From: CBFHSF01 sp965658445
GTDB taxonomy: Bacteria > Bacteroidota > Bacteroidia > Flavobacteriales > Schleiferiaceae
Reading direction: 5' to 3'
DNA: 64,000 nt
Assembly: GCA_965658445.1 (NCBI GenBank)
Contig: CBFHSF010000001.1
Span: 186,001-250,000, forward strand
Part shown: positions 18,284 through 27,783 of the stretch, one piece after another
How the letters are laid out: each line of letters starts with the position of its first letter
Position numbering within the stretch: position 1 is the stretch's first letter
The notes under the pieces: model-generated
Seen by the model: the letters and a program-made list of their open reading frames with translations, nothing else
The model's database searches: none
What the model was told of the DNA's origin: nothing
Made by a program: the position numbers and the translations under genes

Positions 18284-20001
18284 TAGATGTTCATTTCGGA
18301 TTTAATGGTTTGAATTTGATTGAGGAGCTTTTCCTTGCTCGCCTCGTATTGGTCAGCTGTACACGTTTCGTTCACACTGATATAAAATTTGATTTTGGGC
18401 TCTGTGCCAGAAGGTCTTGCCGTAATTTTGGCGCCGCCTTCGGTAAGGAGTTGAATCATATTGGTGGCGGGAAGATCAATGGCTTGAGTCGTTCCTGTCG
18501 CAATTTCTTTGGTAGTGAGAGAATTGTAATCCATAACGTGAGTCACGGTTTCTCCTCCCAGTTGAGAAGGTGGGTTGACCCTGAGGTCTTCCATCATTGC
18601 GGCAATCTCTTGAGAACCGCTGATTCCCTTTTTGGTCATGGAAACCAACGCTTCTTGGTAGTGACCGTATTCACAGTGAATTCTCTGTAATTCTGTAAGC
18701 ATGTCAGATCCCTTGGCTTTGGCTTCGGCGGCTACCTCGGCTATCATAACAGCAGAAGCAATGGCGTCTTTATCGCGAACAAAATCGCCCACGAGATATC
18801 CATAGCTTTCTTCTCCTCCTACGAGGAATTTTTCACGGCCTTCGGTTTCTCCAATGAGTTTTGCAATCCACTTAAATCCGGTCAAGCACTTTTTGGTTTT
18901 TACCCCGTGAGCGGTACCGATTTTTTCTAATAAATCGGTGGTTACCACGGTTTCGGCAATAAATTCATTGCCCTTGAAATTTCCAGCTTCTGCGTTTTTT
19001 CGCAATACGTATTCCACGAGAAGTGAGGCGGTTTGATTTCCGTTGAGCAAGTGCATGTTTCCGTCCTTTCCCCTCACGGCAATTCCCACTCTATCCGAAT
19101 CGGGGTCCGTGCCGATAACCAAATCAGCACCTGTCTCATTCGCTCTTTCGACGGCGAGCTTTAAGGCTTCTGCTTCTTCGGGATTGGGGCTAATTACTGT
19201 CGGGAAGTTACCATCGGGTGTTGCTTGAGATTCCAAGATGTCTACTTGTGTGAATCCCATTTTTTCCAGCGCAGGAGGGAGGAGTGTAATGGAAGTTCCG
19301 TGAAGAGCGGTAAAGACAATTTTTAAATCTTTTTTGCCCTCATCCGACAAGCTCAAATTGGCAATGTCCTCTACGTAAGGGTCATCGATGTCCGTACCCA
19401 CGCTGTGAATGAGTTCGGATTTACCCGTAAAAATCACGTCTTTTAAGACCACCTTTCTCACCTCTTGGATAACTCCTTTGTCGTGTGGAGGAACCAATTG
19501 ACCGCCATCGCTCCAGTACACTTTGTATCCGTTGTACTCTTTGGGGTTGTGGCTTGCGGTGAGAACAATACCCGCTTGACAATTCAGTTTTCTTACCGCA
19601 TAAGAAAGTTCTGGCGTAGGTCGCAGCGACTCGAAGAGGTACACGGAAATGTTATTTCCACTCAAAACCTCCGCAACGCCTTCTGAGAATTCCCTGGAAA
19701 AATTACGGGAGTCATGGGCAATGGCTACTTTGAGGTTGTCATCTCCTGGAAACTGTGCCTTGAGATAGTTGGCAAGACCTTGTGTGGCCAGTCCCAACGT
19801 GTATTTATTGATTCGGTTGGTTCCTACGCTCATAATACCGCGCATTCCACCGGTTCCAAAATCCAGGTCTTTGTAGAAGGATTCCACCACCTCTTGTGGG
19901 TTTTCCGACAACCATTGGGTTACGGTGTTTCTAGTGGTTTCATCAAATAATTCGGTAGTCCAAAAAAGGGCTTTGTCTTTGATTTCTTGGGTTAAGTCCA
20001 T
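18283..20001 (-). CDS. Phosphohexomutase (phosphoglucomutase/phosphomannomutase)
   Basis: The 572-residue alpha-D-phosphohexomutase interconverts hexose 1- and 6-phosphates. All four family motifs are present: the phosphoserine loop TASHNPKEYNG (Ser150), the metal loop DPDSDR at 299-304, the sugar-binding GGEESYG at 395-401 and the phosphate-binding RPSGTEPKIKFY near 545. The length fits the PgcA-type phosphoglucomutase subgroup. It is 4 nt downstream of the DUF2807 gene and overlaps the GT39 gene by 1 nt. The role is probably supply of sugar 1-phosphates for envelope glycans. Confidence 0.95.
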   Translation of the reverse strand: MDLTQEIKDKALFWTTELFDETTRNTVTQWLSENPQEVVESFYKDLDFGTGGMRGIMSVGTNRINKYTLGLATQGLANYLKAQFPGDDNLKVAIAHDSRNFSREFSEGVAEVLSGNNISVYLFESLRPTPELSYAVRKLNCQAGIVLTASHNPKEYNGYKVYWSDGGQLVPPHDKGVIQEVRKVVLKDVIFTGKSELIHSVGTDIDDPYVEDIANLSLSDEGKKDLKIVFTALHGTSITLLPPALEKMGFTQVDILESQATPDGNFPTVISPNPEEAEALKLAVERANETGADLVIGTDPDSDRVGIAVRGKDGNMHLLNGNQTASLLVEYVLRKNAEAGNFKGNEFIAETVVTTDLLEKIGTAHGVKTKKCLTGFKWIAKLIGETEGREKFLVGGEESYGYLVGDFVRDKDAIASAVMIAEVAAEAKAKGSDMLTELQRIHCEYGHYQEALVSMTKKGISGSQEIAAMMEDLRVNPPSQLGGETVTHVMDYNSLTTKEIATGTTQAIDLPATNMIQLLTEGGAKITARPSGTEPKIKFYISVNETCTADQYEASKEKLLNQIQTIKSEMNI

Positions 20002-20005
20002 GGTT

Positions 20006-20725
20006 TTATCGTACTGAGTTAATAGAGGCAGCGCCTGATAAGTCTTCGGTGATGGCGGGATTTCCCTTGTAGCTAATGCTTGAAGCGCCCGAGGCGTTTA
20101 CAATGAGTTCTTGCGTGGCGTGAATTTTAATTTCTGAAGCGCCCGATGTACTGATTTTACAGCGGTCCGCCTCCAATTCATACGCATCAATTGAAGTGGC
20201 TCCGGATACATCAATTTTGGCCATCTGAACCCGTCCACTCAAATCCAGTTCAGAAGCTCCTGAAGCGCGAATTTCCAATTTGGAAACGCGAACCTCGGCA
20301 TCAACTTCTGAGGCCCCAGAGCCTCTGATGGATAAATAGTCCCCCGCAATGGTGTTGGCCGATTCAAAATCACAAGCCCCAGAAATGCGAATAGATTCTA
20401 GGACGGGTGATGTAATGAACAAGTCCAATTTGTCTGCGTCTGACACCTTATCTGAAATTTCCGCAGAGATCTCATTGTCGTCAATGGTAATGGTAACGTA
20501 CTCGGATATGTTTTCATGAGTAACCAAGGTCACCTCGTGGATGGGCCCTTGTCTGTAGTGCACATTAAAAAAACCAGAAACCTCAATGTATGTAAAGGAT
20601 TCCGGTTCAATGACTGTGCGTTCCACCTGTCCTTTTCCCTTTATGCCCATGGCACAGGAAGAGAGAATGGCAACGACCAAAAGTTTGGCCGTAGTGGATA
20701 TTGTTTTGGATACAATAGCTTTCAT
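20006..20725 (-). CDS. Head-GIN (DUF2807) domain lipoprotein
   Basis: The 239-residue protein has a lipoprotein signal with probable Cys24 (AILSSCAMG). The rest is a repetitive right-handed beta helix typical of DUF2807, with the recurring motif SGASxI/L (ISGACDFES, GSGASEVDA, ASGASELDL, TSGASEIKI, ASGASSISY) about every 20 residues. Such proteins are cell-surface or periplasmic and often treated as adhesin-like, but no function is established. It is the first gene of a probable operon with the phosphohexomutase. A TACCTTTA box at 20747-20754 (minus) is a plausible promoter. Confidence 0.88.
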   Translation of the reverse strand: MKAIVSKTISTTAKLLVVAILSSCAMGIKGKGQVERTVIEPESFTYIEVSGFFNVHYRQGPIHEVTLVTHENISEYVTITIDDNEISAEISDKVSDADKLDLFITSPVLESIRISGACDFESANTIAGDYLSIRGSGASEVDAEVRVSKLEIRASGASELDLSGRVQMAKIDVSGATSIDAYELEADRCKISTSGASEIKIHATQELIVNASGASSISYKGNPAITEDLSGAASINSVR

Positions 20726-20746
20726 GGGGGTAGTTTACTTTACAGG

Positions 20747-20754
20747 TAAAGGTA
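20747..20754 (-). promoter_or_regulatory. Candidate -7 box of the DUF2807 operon
   Basis: The minus strand reads TACCTTTA, a 7 of 8 match to TAnnTTTG, 21 nt before the ATG. Confidence 0.4.
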
Positions 20755-20790
20755 GCGTTTTAGGCCTTTTATTCCACGCGGCCTTTGGGC

Positions 20791-20819
20791 AAAAAAATAC
20801 CCCGCACAAGGCGGGGTAT
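20791..20819 (-). terminator. Terminator of htpG
   Basis: The stem ATACCCCGC / GCGGGGTAT pairs over 9 bp with an ACAAG loop (20798-20819). On the minus strand it is followed by a run of T (20791-20797), a classic intrinsic terminator 20 nt after the htpG stop. Confidence 0.9.
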
Positions 20820-20838
20820 TGTAAAGTGATTTCGAAAC

Positions 20839-22710
20839 TTATTTAATGAGGTCATAAGATCTTTTCACAAAGGCAGTCAAAGCCTCACCGTGCAACAAGT
20901 TTTGTTGAAGCATGGCCAAGTCAATGGCTTGATTGATGACTTGCGCTCTGTCTCCTTCTGACGTTTCAATAATCTTAGTGGCCAAGGGGTGATTGGCGTT
21001 TACCACCAAGTTGTATTGTTCGGGGAAGTTGTCCATTCCCATCATTCCTCCACCCGACATTGACATTTCTTTCATGCGTCGGATAAATTCTGGGACGGTA
21101 ATAGAAAAGGGCTCTTCCTCGCTGTCGAGTTTTTCAATTTTCACGGTAAACTTGGCTGTGTCCACGTTCTTTTCAATAGACTCTGTCAAAGCCTTTTCTT
21201 GATCTTCAGAGAGTTTAGAAAGCGTGTTTTCTTCTTTCTTGATCAAGTTGTCAATGGTGTCAGAATCTACGCGAGAGAATCGGAGGTTGGTCTTCTCTGT
21301 TTCCAATTTTTGGATGAGGTGGCTTACGATGGGGCTGTCCAAAATCAATACGTCATAGCCCTTGTTTTCAGCTTTAGCAATAAAGCTATGCTGCGCTTCT
21401 GCGTGAGAAGCGTATAGGATTACCGTATCGCCATTGCTGTTGGTCTGCGCCTCTTTTACCTTGTCCAAGTACTCTTGGAAGGTGTAGTATTCACCTTTGG
21501 CATTTTTGTAGAGTGCGAATTTCTCCGCCTTGTCGTAAAACTTGGCTTCGCTCAACATTCCGTATTCAATGATCACCTTGATGTCATCCCATTTGGATTC
21601 AAAGTCCTCGCGGTTGTTGCGGAACATTTCATCGAGTTTATCGGCGACTTTTTTGGTGATGTGTCCAGAGATTTTCTTTACGTTTCCGTCTGCCTGCAAG
21701 TAGGATCTACTTACGTTGAGAGGAATGTCTGGAGAATCTACCACTCCGTGCAACATGGTCAAGAACTCAGGGACAATACCCTCTACGTTATCGGTAACAA
21801 AAACCTGGTTTTGGTAGAGTTGGATTTTGTTTTTCTGAATTTCCATGTTGGGCTTTAGCTTGGGGAAGAACAAAACTCCCGTCAAGTTAAAGGGGTAGTC
21901 CACGTTCAGGTGGATGTTGAATAGGGGCTCATCAAATGTAGCCGGGTACAATTCGCGGTAAAATGCCGTGTAGTCCTCGTCGCTTAAGCTACCTGGAGAT
22001 TTAGTCCATGCGGGCTCTGTGTTGTTGATGATGTTGGGAACCTCAGTGGTTACCGCGTCGTCGCCTTCTCCTTCCTTTTGCTCGGTGGTTCCAAACTGAA
22101 TGGGGATGGGCATAAACTTGGCGTATTTAGCCAATAGCTCAGCAATTCTTCCCTCTTCCAAGAACTCCGTTGAATCGTCAGCGATGTGAAGGATGATTTC
22201 TGTTCCTCTGTCTGCTTTCTCCGTTTTTTCAAGGGTAAATTCTGGGCTGCCTTCACAGGTCCAGTGAACGCCTTCTCCGGTGCCCAACTGAGTGTGTGAT
22301 TGAGAGATGATTTCTACTTTCTTAGCCACCATAAAGGCAGAGTAGAAACCGAGTCCAAAGTGACCGATGATTCCGGCGTTGTCTACCTTGTCATCGTATT
22401 TTTTCAGGAACTCTTCCGCTCCCGAGAAGGCCAATTGGTTGATGTATTTTTCCACTTCTTCCTCCGTCATACCAATTCCTCGGTCAATGACGTGCAGCGT
22501 TCCCGCCTCTTTGTCTACTTTGATTTGTAGAGTAAGGTCTCCCAATTCTCCTTTGGCCTCTCCCAAAGAAGTGAGGTGCTTGAGTTTTGTAGAGGCATCT
22601 ACTGCGTTTGAGATGAGCTCACGCAAAAAGATTTCGTGGTCTGAGTAAAGAAATTTCTTAATAATGGGGAAGATGTTATCCGCCGTTACATTGATTTTTC
22701 CTGAAGCCAT
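20839..22710 (-). CDS. htpG: Molecular chaperone HtpG (Hsp90)
   Basis: The 623-residue protein is full length for bacterial Hsp90. The N-terminal GHKL ATPase domain shows FLRELISNAVDA (27-38), the DRGIGMT nucleotide-binding loop (about 96-102) and GHFGLGFYSAFM; the middle domain and a Met-rich C-terminal segment (MKEMSMSGGGMMGMDNFP) follow. It is an ATP-dependent cytosolic chaperone that remodels late folding intermediates. It is monocistronic, with a strong terminator downstream and a candidate -7 box (TAGAATTG, 7 of 8) on the minus strand at 22727-22734. Confidence 0.98.
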   Translation of the reverse strand: MASGKINVTADNIFPIIKKFLYSDHEIFLRELISNAVDASTKLKHLTSLGEAKGELGDLTLQIKVDKEAGTLHVIDRGIGMTEEEVEKYINQLAFSGAEEFLKKYDDKVDNAGIIGHFGLGFYSAFMVAKKVEIISQSHTQLGTGEGVHWTCEGSPEFTLEKTEKADRGTEIILHIADDSTEFLEEGRIAELLAKYAKFMPIPIQFGTTEQKEGEGDDAVTTEVPNIINNTEPAWTKSPGSLSDEDYTAFYRELYPATFDEPLFNIHLNVDYPFNLTGVLFFPKLKPNMEIQKNKIQLYQNQVFVTDNVEGIVPEFLTMLHGVVDSPDIPLNVSRSYLQADGNVKKISGHITKKVADKLDEMFRNNREDFESKWDDIKVIIEYGMLSEAKFYDKAEKFALYKNAKGEYYTFQEYLDKVKEAQTNSNGDTVILYASHAEAQHSFIAKAENKGYDVLILDSPIVSHLIQKLETEKTNLRFSRVDSDTIDNLIKKEENTLSKLSEDQEKALTESIEKNVDTAKFTVKIEKLDSEEEPFSITVPEFIRRMKEMSMSGGGMMGMDNFPEQYNLVVNANHPLATKIIETSEGDRAQVINQAIDLAMLQQNLLHGEALTAFVKRSYDLIK

Positions 22711-22726
22711 TTGTTTATGTATTTGT

Positions 22727-22734
22727 CAATTCTA
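22727..22734 (-). promoter_or_regulatory. Candidate -7 box of htpG
   Basis: The minus strand reads TAGAATTG, a 7 of 8 match to TAnnTTTG, 16 nt before the ATG. It lies in the 141-nt gap behind the GT2 gene. Confidence 0.3.
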
Positions 22735-22851
22735 ATTTTTGATTCATTCGCAGGTTTTCCCCGCGATGATTCTACCCTACTCAACCAATATGCCAAGAGG
22801 GTGGTTGTGACAAGATGTCGTTAAAAAAGAAAGACTGGGGGTGAAAGTTGG

Positions 22852-23736
22852 CTATTGTGACTTTTCTAGCTTGGCCAAATACGACAATTTGTACAAGTCG
22901 TAGACCTTTGTGTCAGGCGCTGTGGCGAGTTTTTTCTCCCAAAGGGCATGGCTGTAGTCAAAGAGTAGGGACATGGGAGTTACCATACCTGATTTCTTAA
23001 TGCGCTGATACCATTTGTAGAGGGTAATGTCTTCGTCTACCTTTCCGTCTTCCATCAGTTTTTGAAGGGACTCAACCGCTGTTTTGGTCTTTTCAATAAA
23101 TGTTGCGTTGTCATCCAATCCCACGTGGTGCGCAGGGTTGTTGATGTGAAGAAGAGAAATGGCATTGTGCTTTAGAGACTTTCCAAAAAGGGTGTCTTCG
23201 TGTCCGTATTGGGTCAGACTTTCGTCGAAACCAATTTTCTCAAAAGCAGACTTTTTTAGACAGAAATTAAACGATGAGAAGGCTGAGTAGGGATGCTGAT
23301 TTCTCTCCTCCGCCGTGCGCTCTTCCTTGTTTTTGCCAATGGTGTATCTCAATAGGTATTCCCTCTCGGGAACCTCGTTGGAATAGGATGTCCCACCGCA
23401 GAGTACATCGGCCTTGTCAAAGGCGGCAACGTACTGAGCTAAAAAGTCATCTGAGGCAATTTCTGCATCGGCATCCAAGAAGAGAAGCCATTCGTATTGG
23501 GCCTTTTTTGCCAATTGATTCCTATTGGCTGATCGACCTAAATGTTCCGTATCAATAGAGTATTCAACGCCTTCAAGGTCGTTGAGTTTTTGATTTTCTG
23601 AGGCGTGTGATGAACTTCCGTGATTGTCAGAAGCCAATATTTCAAAGGGAATGCCTAGTTGCTTTCCTTGGTGGTGAAGCTCTTGAACTAATGGACCTAG
23701 TGGCCAGTCAAATGTGGGGATGAGAATTGATAGCAT
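22852..23736 (-). CDS. Glycosyltransferase family 2
   Basis: The 294-residue GT-A enzyme begins directly with the family strand MLSILIPTFDWP. It has ASDNHGSS near 35-43, the metal-binding LDADAEI near 92-98 and a GHEDTLFG motif near 180 that fits the catalytic ED of family 2. No membrane helix is visible, so it is probably cytosolic or peripheral and transfers a sugar to an unknown envelope acceptor. It starts 1 nt after the ftsE stop (the gap is 23737), so the two are co-expressed. Confidence 0.9.
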   Translation of the reverse strand: MLSILIPTFDWPLGPLVQELHHQGKQLGIPFEILASDNHGSSSHASENQKLNDLEGVEYSIDTEHLGRSANRNQLAKKAQYEWLLFLDADAEIASDDFLAQYVAAFDKADVLCGGTSYSNEVPEREYLLRYTIGKNKEERTAEERNQHPYSAFSSFNFCLKKSAFEKIGFDESLTQYGHEDTLFGKSLKHNAISLLHINNPAHHVGLDDNATFIEKTKTAVESLQKLMEDGKVDEDITLYKWYQRIKKSGMVTPMSLLFDYSHALWEKKLATAPDTKVYDLYKLSYLAKLEKSQ

Positions 23737-23737
23737 C

Positions 23738-24424
23738 TTAGAGGGAGCGTTGAACGGTTTCTACTACGCGACCTTGATCGCATTTAATGGTCTTGGAAGG
23801 AAACTTTAAAATCAAGGAGTAATCATGCGTGGCCATCAAAATCCCCGTCCCAGAGGCGTTGATATCCTTTAGCAATAACATGATTTCTTCTGAAGTTCCG
23901 GGGTCCAAATTCCCGGTCGGTTCATCAGCTAAGATAAGTTTGGGGTCATTCAGGAGGGCTCTTGCAATGGCAATGCGCTGCTGTTCCCCTCCAGAGAGTT
24001 GGTACGGCATCTTGTGTCCCTTGGTAGACATACCTACCTTTTTTAGGACTTCCTGAATCTTTTGGTCGATGGCTTTTTTATCCTTCCATCCCGTTGCCTT
24101 AAGCACAAACAATAGGTTGTTGTTTACGGAGCGGTCGGTCAACAATTGAAAGTCCTGAAAAACAATTCCAAGCTCTCGTCTCAAAAATGGTATGTCGCTG
24201 TCTTTTAGTTCGTTGAGAGAAAAATCAGTTACCTGGCCTTGGCCTTGTTGCAAAGGCAAATCACCGTAAAGAGTTTTGAGTAAACTGGACTTTCCACTTC
24301 CCGTTTCGCCAATCAAGTAAACAAACTCATGAGACGCCACAGAAAGGTTTACAGAAGACAGCACCAAGTGTTCCCTTTGAAAAATATTTACATCGCGTAA
24401 ATCAATTACGTTTTGGGTACTCAT
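23738..24424 (-). CDS. ftsE: Cell division ABC ATPase FtsE-like
   Basis: I start at the ATG at 24424 (228 residues, MSTQNVIDLRDV); the frame extends to 24454, but the extra ten residues are not family-like. Walker A is GETGSGKSS, the signature is LSGGEQQR and Walker B is LILADEPTGNLD, followed by the H-loop ATHD. The close match to the FtsE/LolD type (FLRRELGIVFQDFQLL) points to FtsE, which with the membrane protein FtsX controls peptidoglycan hydrolases at the septum. No ftsX is next to it in this window. It is followed by a GT2 gene. Confidence 0.85.
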   Translation of the reverse strand: MSTQNVIDLRDVNIFQREHLVLSSVNLSVASHEFVYLIGETGSGKSSLLKTLYGDLPLQQGQGQVTDFSLNELKDSDIPFLRRELGIVFQDFQLLTDRSVNNNLLFVLKATGWKDKKAIDQKIQEVLKKVGMSTKGHKMPYQLSGGEQQRIAIARALLNDPKLILADEPTGNLDPGTSEEIMLLLKDINASGTGILMATHDYSLILKFPSKTIKCDQGRVVETVQRSL

Positions 24425-24583
24425 GCCTGCATTTTTGGTTGTGTTTCCATACAAAGAAACAATTTATCTCGTTATTCTGGTACAGCCCCCAACAAATAAC
24501 TCATTGAATTTTCGACGAATTCAATTAACAATCCAATATTGATAAGATATCGAAGACGGCGTTACGTAAGAAACGGTAATCGA

Positions 24584-24591
24584 TATTTTTG
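24584..24591 (+). promoter_or_regulatory. -7 box of the TPR gene
   Basis: TATTTTTG is a full match to TAnnTTTG, ending 18 nt before the chosen ATG at 24610. It also overlaps the alternative TTG start at 24589, which argues against that start. Confidence 0.65.
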
Positions 24592-24609
24592 AGAGGTAAA
24601 ACACAAGGT

Positions 24610-27600
24610 ATGATCCAAAAATCGCTAGGACTCACGCTGGTATTTCTTCTCAGCACCCTACTTAGCTGGTCCCAAATCACCACTTGGGAGACTTCAGTGG
24701 GAAAGGTTTACGAGGAGGGCAAGACCCTTTATGACCAAGGCCTCTACGGTGGGGCTTCCCAGAAGTTTGAAGAAGTTCTCAACTCCAACATTGACAAGAA
24801 ATCACTCTGGTACGAGCGAGCTCAGTACTACCACGCCATGACCGCGGTTTATCGCATGAACGTGGATGCCGATAGACTGATGACGGCATTTGCGGAAGAT
24901 CACCCAACCAGTCCCTTACTTCAGGAGGGGATATTGGAAACGGCTACGTACTTTTTCAACAAAAAGAGATACAAGAAAGCCCAACAGTGGCTGCTCAAAC
25001 TCAATCCCGATGACCTGAGTGGTGACGTCAAATACAACTACCTCTTCAAGAGAGGGTACACTTATTTTGACCAAAAGGAAAATGACAAGGCCAAGGCGGA
25101 CTTTTACTCGGTTCTTGACAAAGAGTTTTCCATGCAAACCTCTGCGCAGTACTACTACGCCCACCTTTCGTACGCAGATTCCAATTACGTTACGGCGCTC
25201 AAGTACTTTATTCCCCTCAAGGAAGATCCCAATTTTGGTCCCATTGTGCCGTATTACTTGGCACAAATTTACTACCAAACAGAGCAGTACGATGAGCTGT
25301 TGGAAGTGGGTGAATCTCTAATTGATCAAGCGGCAGAATCTCGCGTTCCTGAAATTGCCAAGCTTATTGGAAATGCATTTTACCAAAGAAAAGACTACCT
25401 GCAAGCGCTTCCCTATCTAGAACTCTACAAAGACAAGGGAGGTAAGATGAGAGTTACCGATTGGTACGAACTCGGATTTACCTATTACCGGTTGGAAAAA
25501 TACAACAAGGCTAAGGAGGCCTTTAACAAAATTGTCAAAGGGAAGAGTGACTTGGTTCAGAACGCCTATTTCCACTTGGCCGACTGTTATCTAAAGACCG
25601 ATCAAAAGGCAGAGGCCTTAGTTTCCTTCCGTGCAGCTAGCCAAATCGATGTGGATCCCGCCATTGCGGAGGAAGCCAATTTCTTGTACGCCAAGTTGAG
25701 CTACGAGGTGGCCAACCCCTACGAGGACGCCATCAAAGCGTTGACAGACTTTCACGAAAAGTATCCGAACTCCCTCAAACTAGAAGAGGTCAACAACTAT
25801 TTGGCCAACCTCTTTTTGACCACCAAAGACTACGACAGAGCCCTTAAGGCCTTGAATCGCACCAACCTCAACTCGCTGCCCCTGCAAGAGGCCTACCAAA
25901 AGGTGAGCTATTACAAAGGGGTTGAGGTTTACAATGCATTGATGTGGAAGCAGGCCATTGCGCTCTTTAAGCAATCCAGAAAATACCCCATCAACCAGAC
26001 GACTTTAGCATTGTCCTATTTCTGGGAAGCGGAAGCGTACTTTAGAACTCAGGAAATGGAAAAGGCCTTGGCCTCCTTAAATCAATTCCAGAAAGTTCCC
26101 GGAGTATACAATTTGTCAGAGTTTCCGGCTTCTTTGTACAACGAAGCATACGCCCTTTTCTACTTGGAGAGATACGGAGACGCCGCCACACAGTTTAGAC
26201 TGTTTTTGGACGATAAGAAGGCAACGGCCTCTAGATATCGAGATGCACAAGTGCGATTGGCCGATTGTTACTTTATGATCGCCAACTACGCCCAAGCGAG
26301 TAAATACTACAAAAGCTACACAAAACAGAAAAAGGCCCAAGACATGGATTACGCCTTGTTCCAATGGTCTCTTTGTGAAGGCCTCAAGGGGAATCCTCAA
26401 ACCAAGGCCAATTTGCTCAATCAGTTGATTGACGACTATCCAACGAGTAAGTACGCGATTAGCGGACAGTACGAGTTGGCTTCAACCTACTTAAAGCAAG
26501 ATCAATATCAGCAAGCCTTAGCTGTATACCAACGCTTTGTGACCAATTACCCTCAGTCTACTCACGCCAAAAGAGCGTATTTGCAGATGGGGGTGATCTA
26601 CAGAAACATGGATGAATACGACAAGTCCATTGAGCAACTGAAGAAAGTGGTAGAAACCTATCCCGCAACACCTGAGGCCAATGAGGCGATTTCTTTCGCC
26701 AAGTTGGTTTACAGCAAAACCAACAACATGGATGAGTACATCACATGGGTGGAGAGCATAGACTTTGCGGATGTGAAAAAAGCAGCGTTGGATTCAACGG
26801 TCTACACTACAGCTTATGACTACTACGGTTTAGGAGATTGTGCACAAGCCATTGAAGGTTTTAACACCTACTTAGAAAGATTCCCTTTGGGGTACTTTGC
26901 CAATGAGGCTCATTTTTACCTCGCAGAATGTTCTTATGCGGACGGCGATTTGGCAACTGCCAAAACGAGTTACGATGCTGTGGCTTATGCAGAACCCAAT
27001 GCCTACACGGAGCGCAGTTTGGCCAAGTTGGCTTACATGGCTTACCAAGATGACGAGTTTGCCAAAGCCATAGAATACTACGACCAGATGATTTCATCTT
27101 CCGAGGACATCAATACCTATAGAACTGCCAACGTTGGGTTGATGCGCTCTCACCAAAAAGAAGGTCATTTGATGAAGGCCATACAGTACGCAGAAATCAT
27201 TATTGGAGATGACAAGATGGAGCCAGAGGTGGTCAACGAAGCCTATGTGATCAAAGCCAGAAATCTTTGGGAAACCGAAAACGTAAATGCCGCCCATCAG
27301 GCCTTTATTGACTTGGAGAAAATTGCGGAAGGCGAGCCCAAGGCAGAGGCGAAGTACTACCTCGCACAGATAATGCACGACAAGGGAGAGTACGATTCCA
27401 GTAACGCCAAAGTTTTTGACCTCATAGAAAACTTGCCCGGTTATCCCGAGTGGAGATACCGCGCATTGATTGTCCTTTCTAAAAACTACTACGCCTTGAA
27501 CGACCCCTTCCAGGCCAATTACACTGTGGACTTTGTAATCGACAAAGCCTATTCAGAAGAAATTGTAAACGACGCCAAGGAGTTTAAAATGGTCATGTCT

Positions 27601-27783
27601 CAAGAAAAGACGCAACGCGAAATGGAACGAGACCGACGGGAAGAAGAACTCAACAATACCTACATAGACCTTAGCGGTCTTTCAGAAATTGAAGAGATGG
27701 AAGAAACGCCCGCAGAAGAGATAGAGAAGACTGACAAAGAAGAGAATGGTAATGAAATCAAAAACGAAAGCGATGAGAAGTAA
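24610..27783 (+). CDS. Large exported tetratricopeptide repeat protein
   Basis: The protein has 1057 residues from ATG 24610; an in-frame TTG at 24589 is excluded by the promoter box that covers it. A signal peptide (QKSLGLTLVFLLSTLLSWSQ) is followed by about 20 TPR-like helical repeats, many with the YYLAQIYY, AYFHLADCY and AKLAYMAY patterns, and an acidic Glu-rich tail (EEMEETPAEEIEKTDKEE). It is probably a periplasmic scaffold for envelope or outer-membrane complexes, in the manner of YbgF/CpoB or BamD-like repeats. It overlaps the barrel-like gene downstream by 11 nt. The exact partner is unknown. Confidence 0.85.
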   Translation: MIQKSLGLTLVFLLSTLLSWSQITTWETSVGKVYEEGKTLYDQGLYGGASQKFEEVLNSNIDKKSLWYERAQYYHAMTAVYRMNVDADRLMTAFAEDHPTSPLLQEGILETATYFFNKKRYKKAQQWLLKLNPDDLSGDVKYNYLFKRGYTYFDQKENDKAKADFYSVLDKEFSMQTSAQYYYAHLSYADSNYVTALKYFIPLKEDPNFGPIVPYYLAQIYYQTEQYDELLEVGESLIDQAAESRVPEIAKLIGNAFYQRKDYLQALPYLELYKDKGGKMRVTDWYELGFTYYRLEKYNKAKEAFNKIVKGKSDLVQNAYFHLADCYLKTDQKAEALVSFRAASQIDVDPAIAEEANFLYAKLSYEVANPYEDAIKALTDFHEKYPNSLKLEEVNNYLANLFLTTKDYDRALKALNRTNLNSLPLQEAYQKVSYYKGVEVYNALMWKQAIALFKQSRKYPINQTTLALSYFWEAEAYFRTQEMEKALASLNQFQKVPGVYNLSEFPASLYNEAYALFYLERYGDAATQFRLFLDDKKATASRYRDAQVRLADCYFMIANYAQASKYYKSYTKQKKAQDMDYALFQWSLCEGLKGNPQTKANLLNQLIDDYPTSKYAISGQYELASTYLKQDQYQQALAVYQRFVTNYPQSTHAKRAYLQMGVIYRNMDEYDKSIEQLKKVVETYPATPEANEAISFAKLVYSKTNNMDEYITWVESIDFADVKKAALDSTVYTTAYDYYGLGDCAQAIEGFNTYLERFPLGYFANEAHFYLAECSYADGDLATAKTSYDAVAYAEPNAYTERSLAKLAYMAYQDDEFAKAIEYYDQMISSSEDINTYRTANVGLMRSHQKEGHLMKAIQYAEIIIGDDKMEPEVVNEAYVIKARNLWETENVNAAHQAFIDLEKIAEGEPKAEAKYYLAQIMHDKGEYDSSNAKVFDLIENLPGYPEWRYRALIVLSKNYYALNDPFQANYTVDFVIDKAYSEEIVNDAKEFKMVMSQEKTQREMERDRREEELNNTYIDLSGLSEIEEMEETPAEEIEKTDKEENGNEIKNESDEK

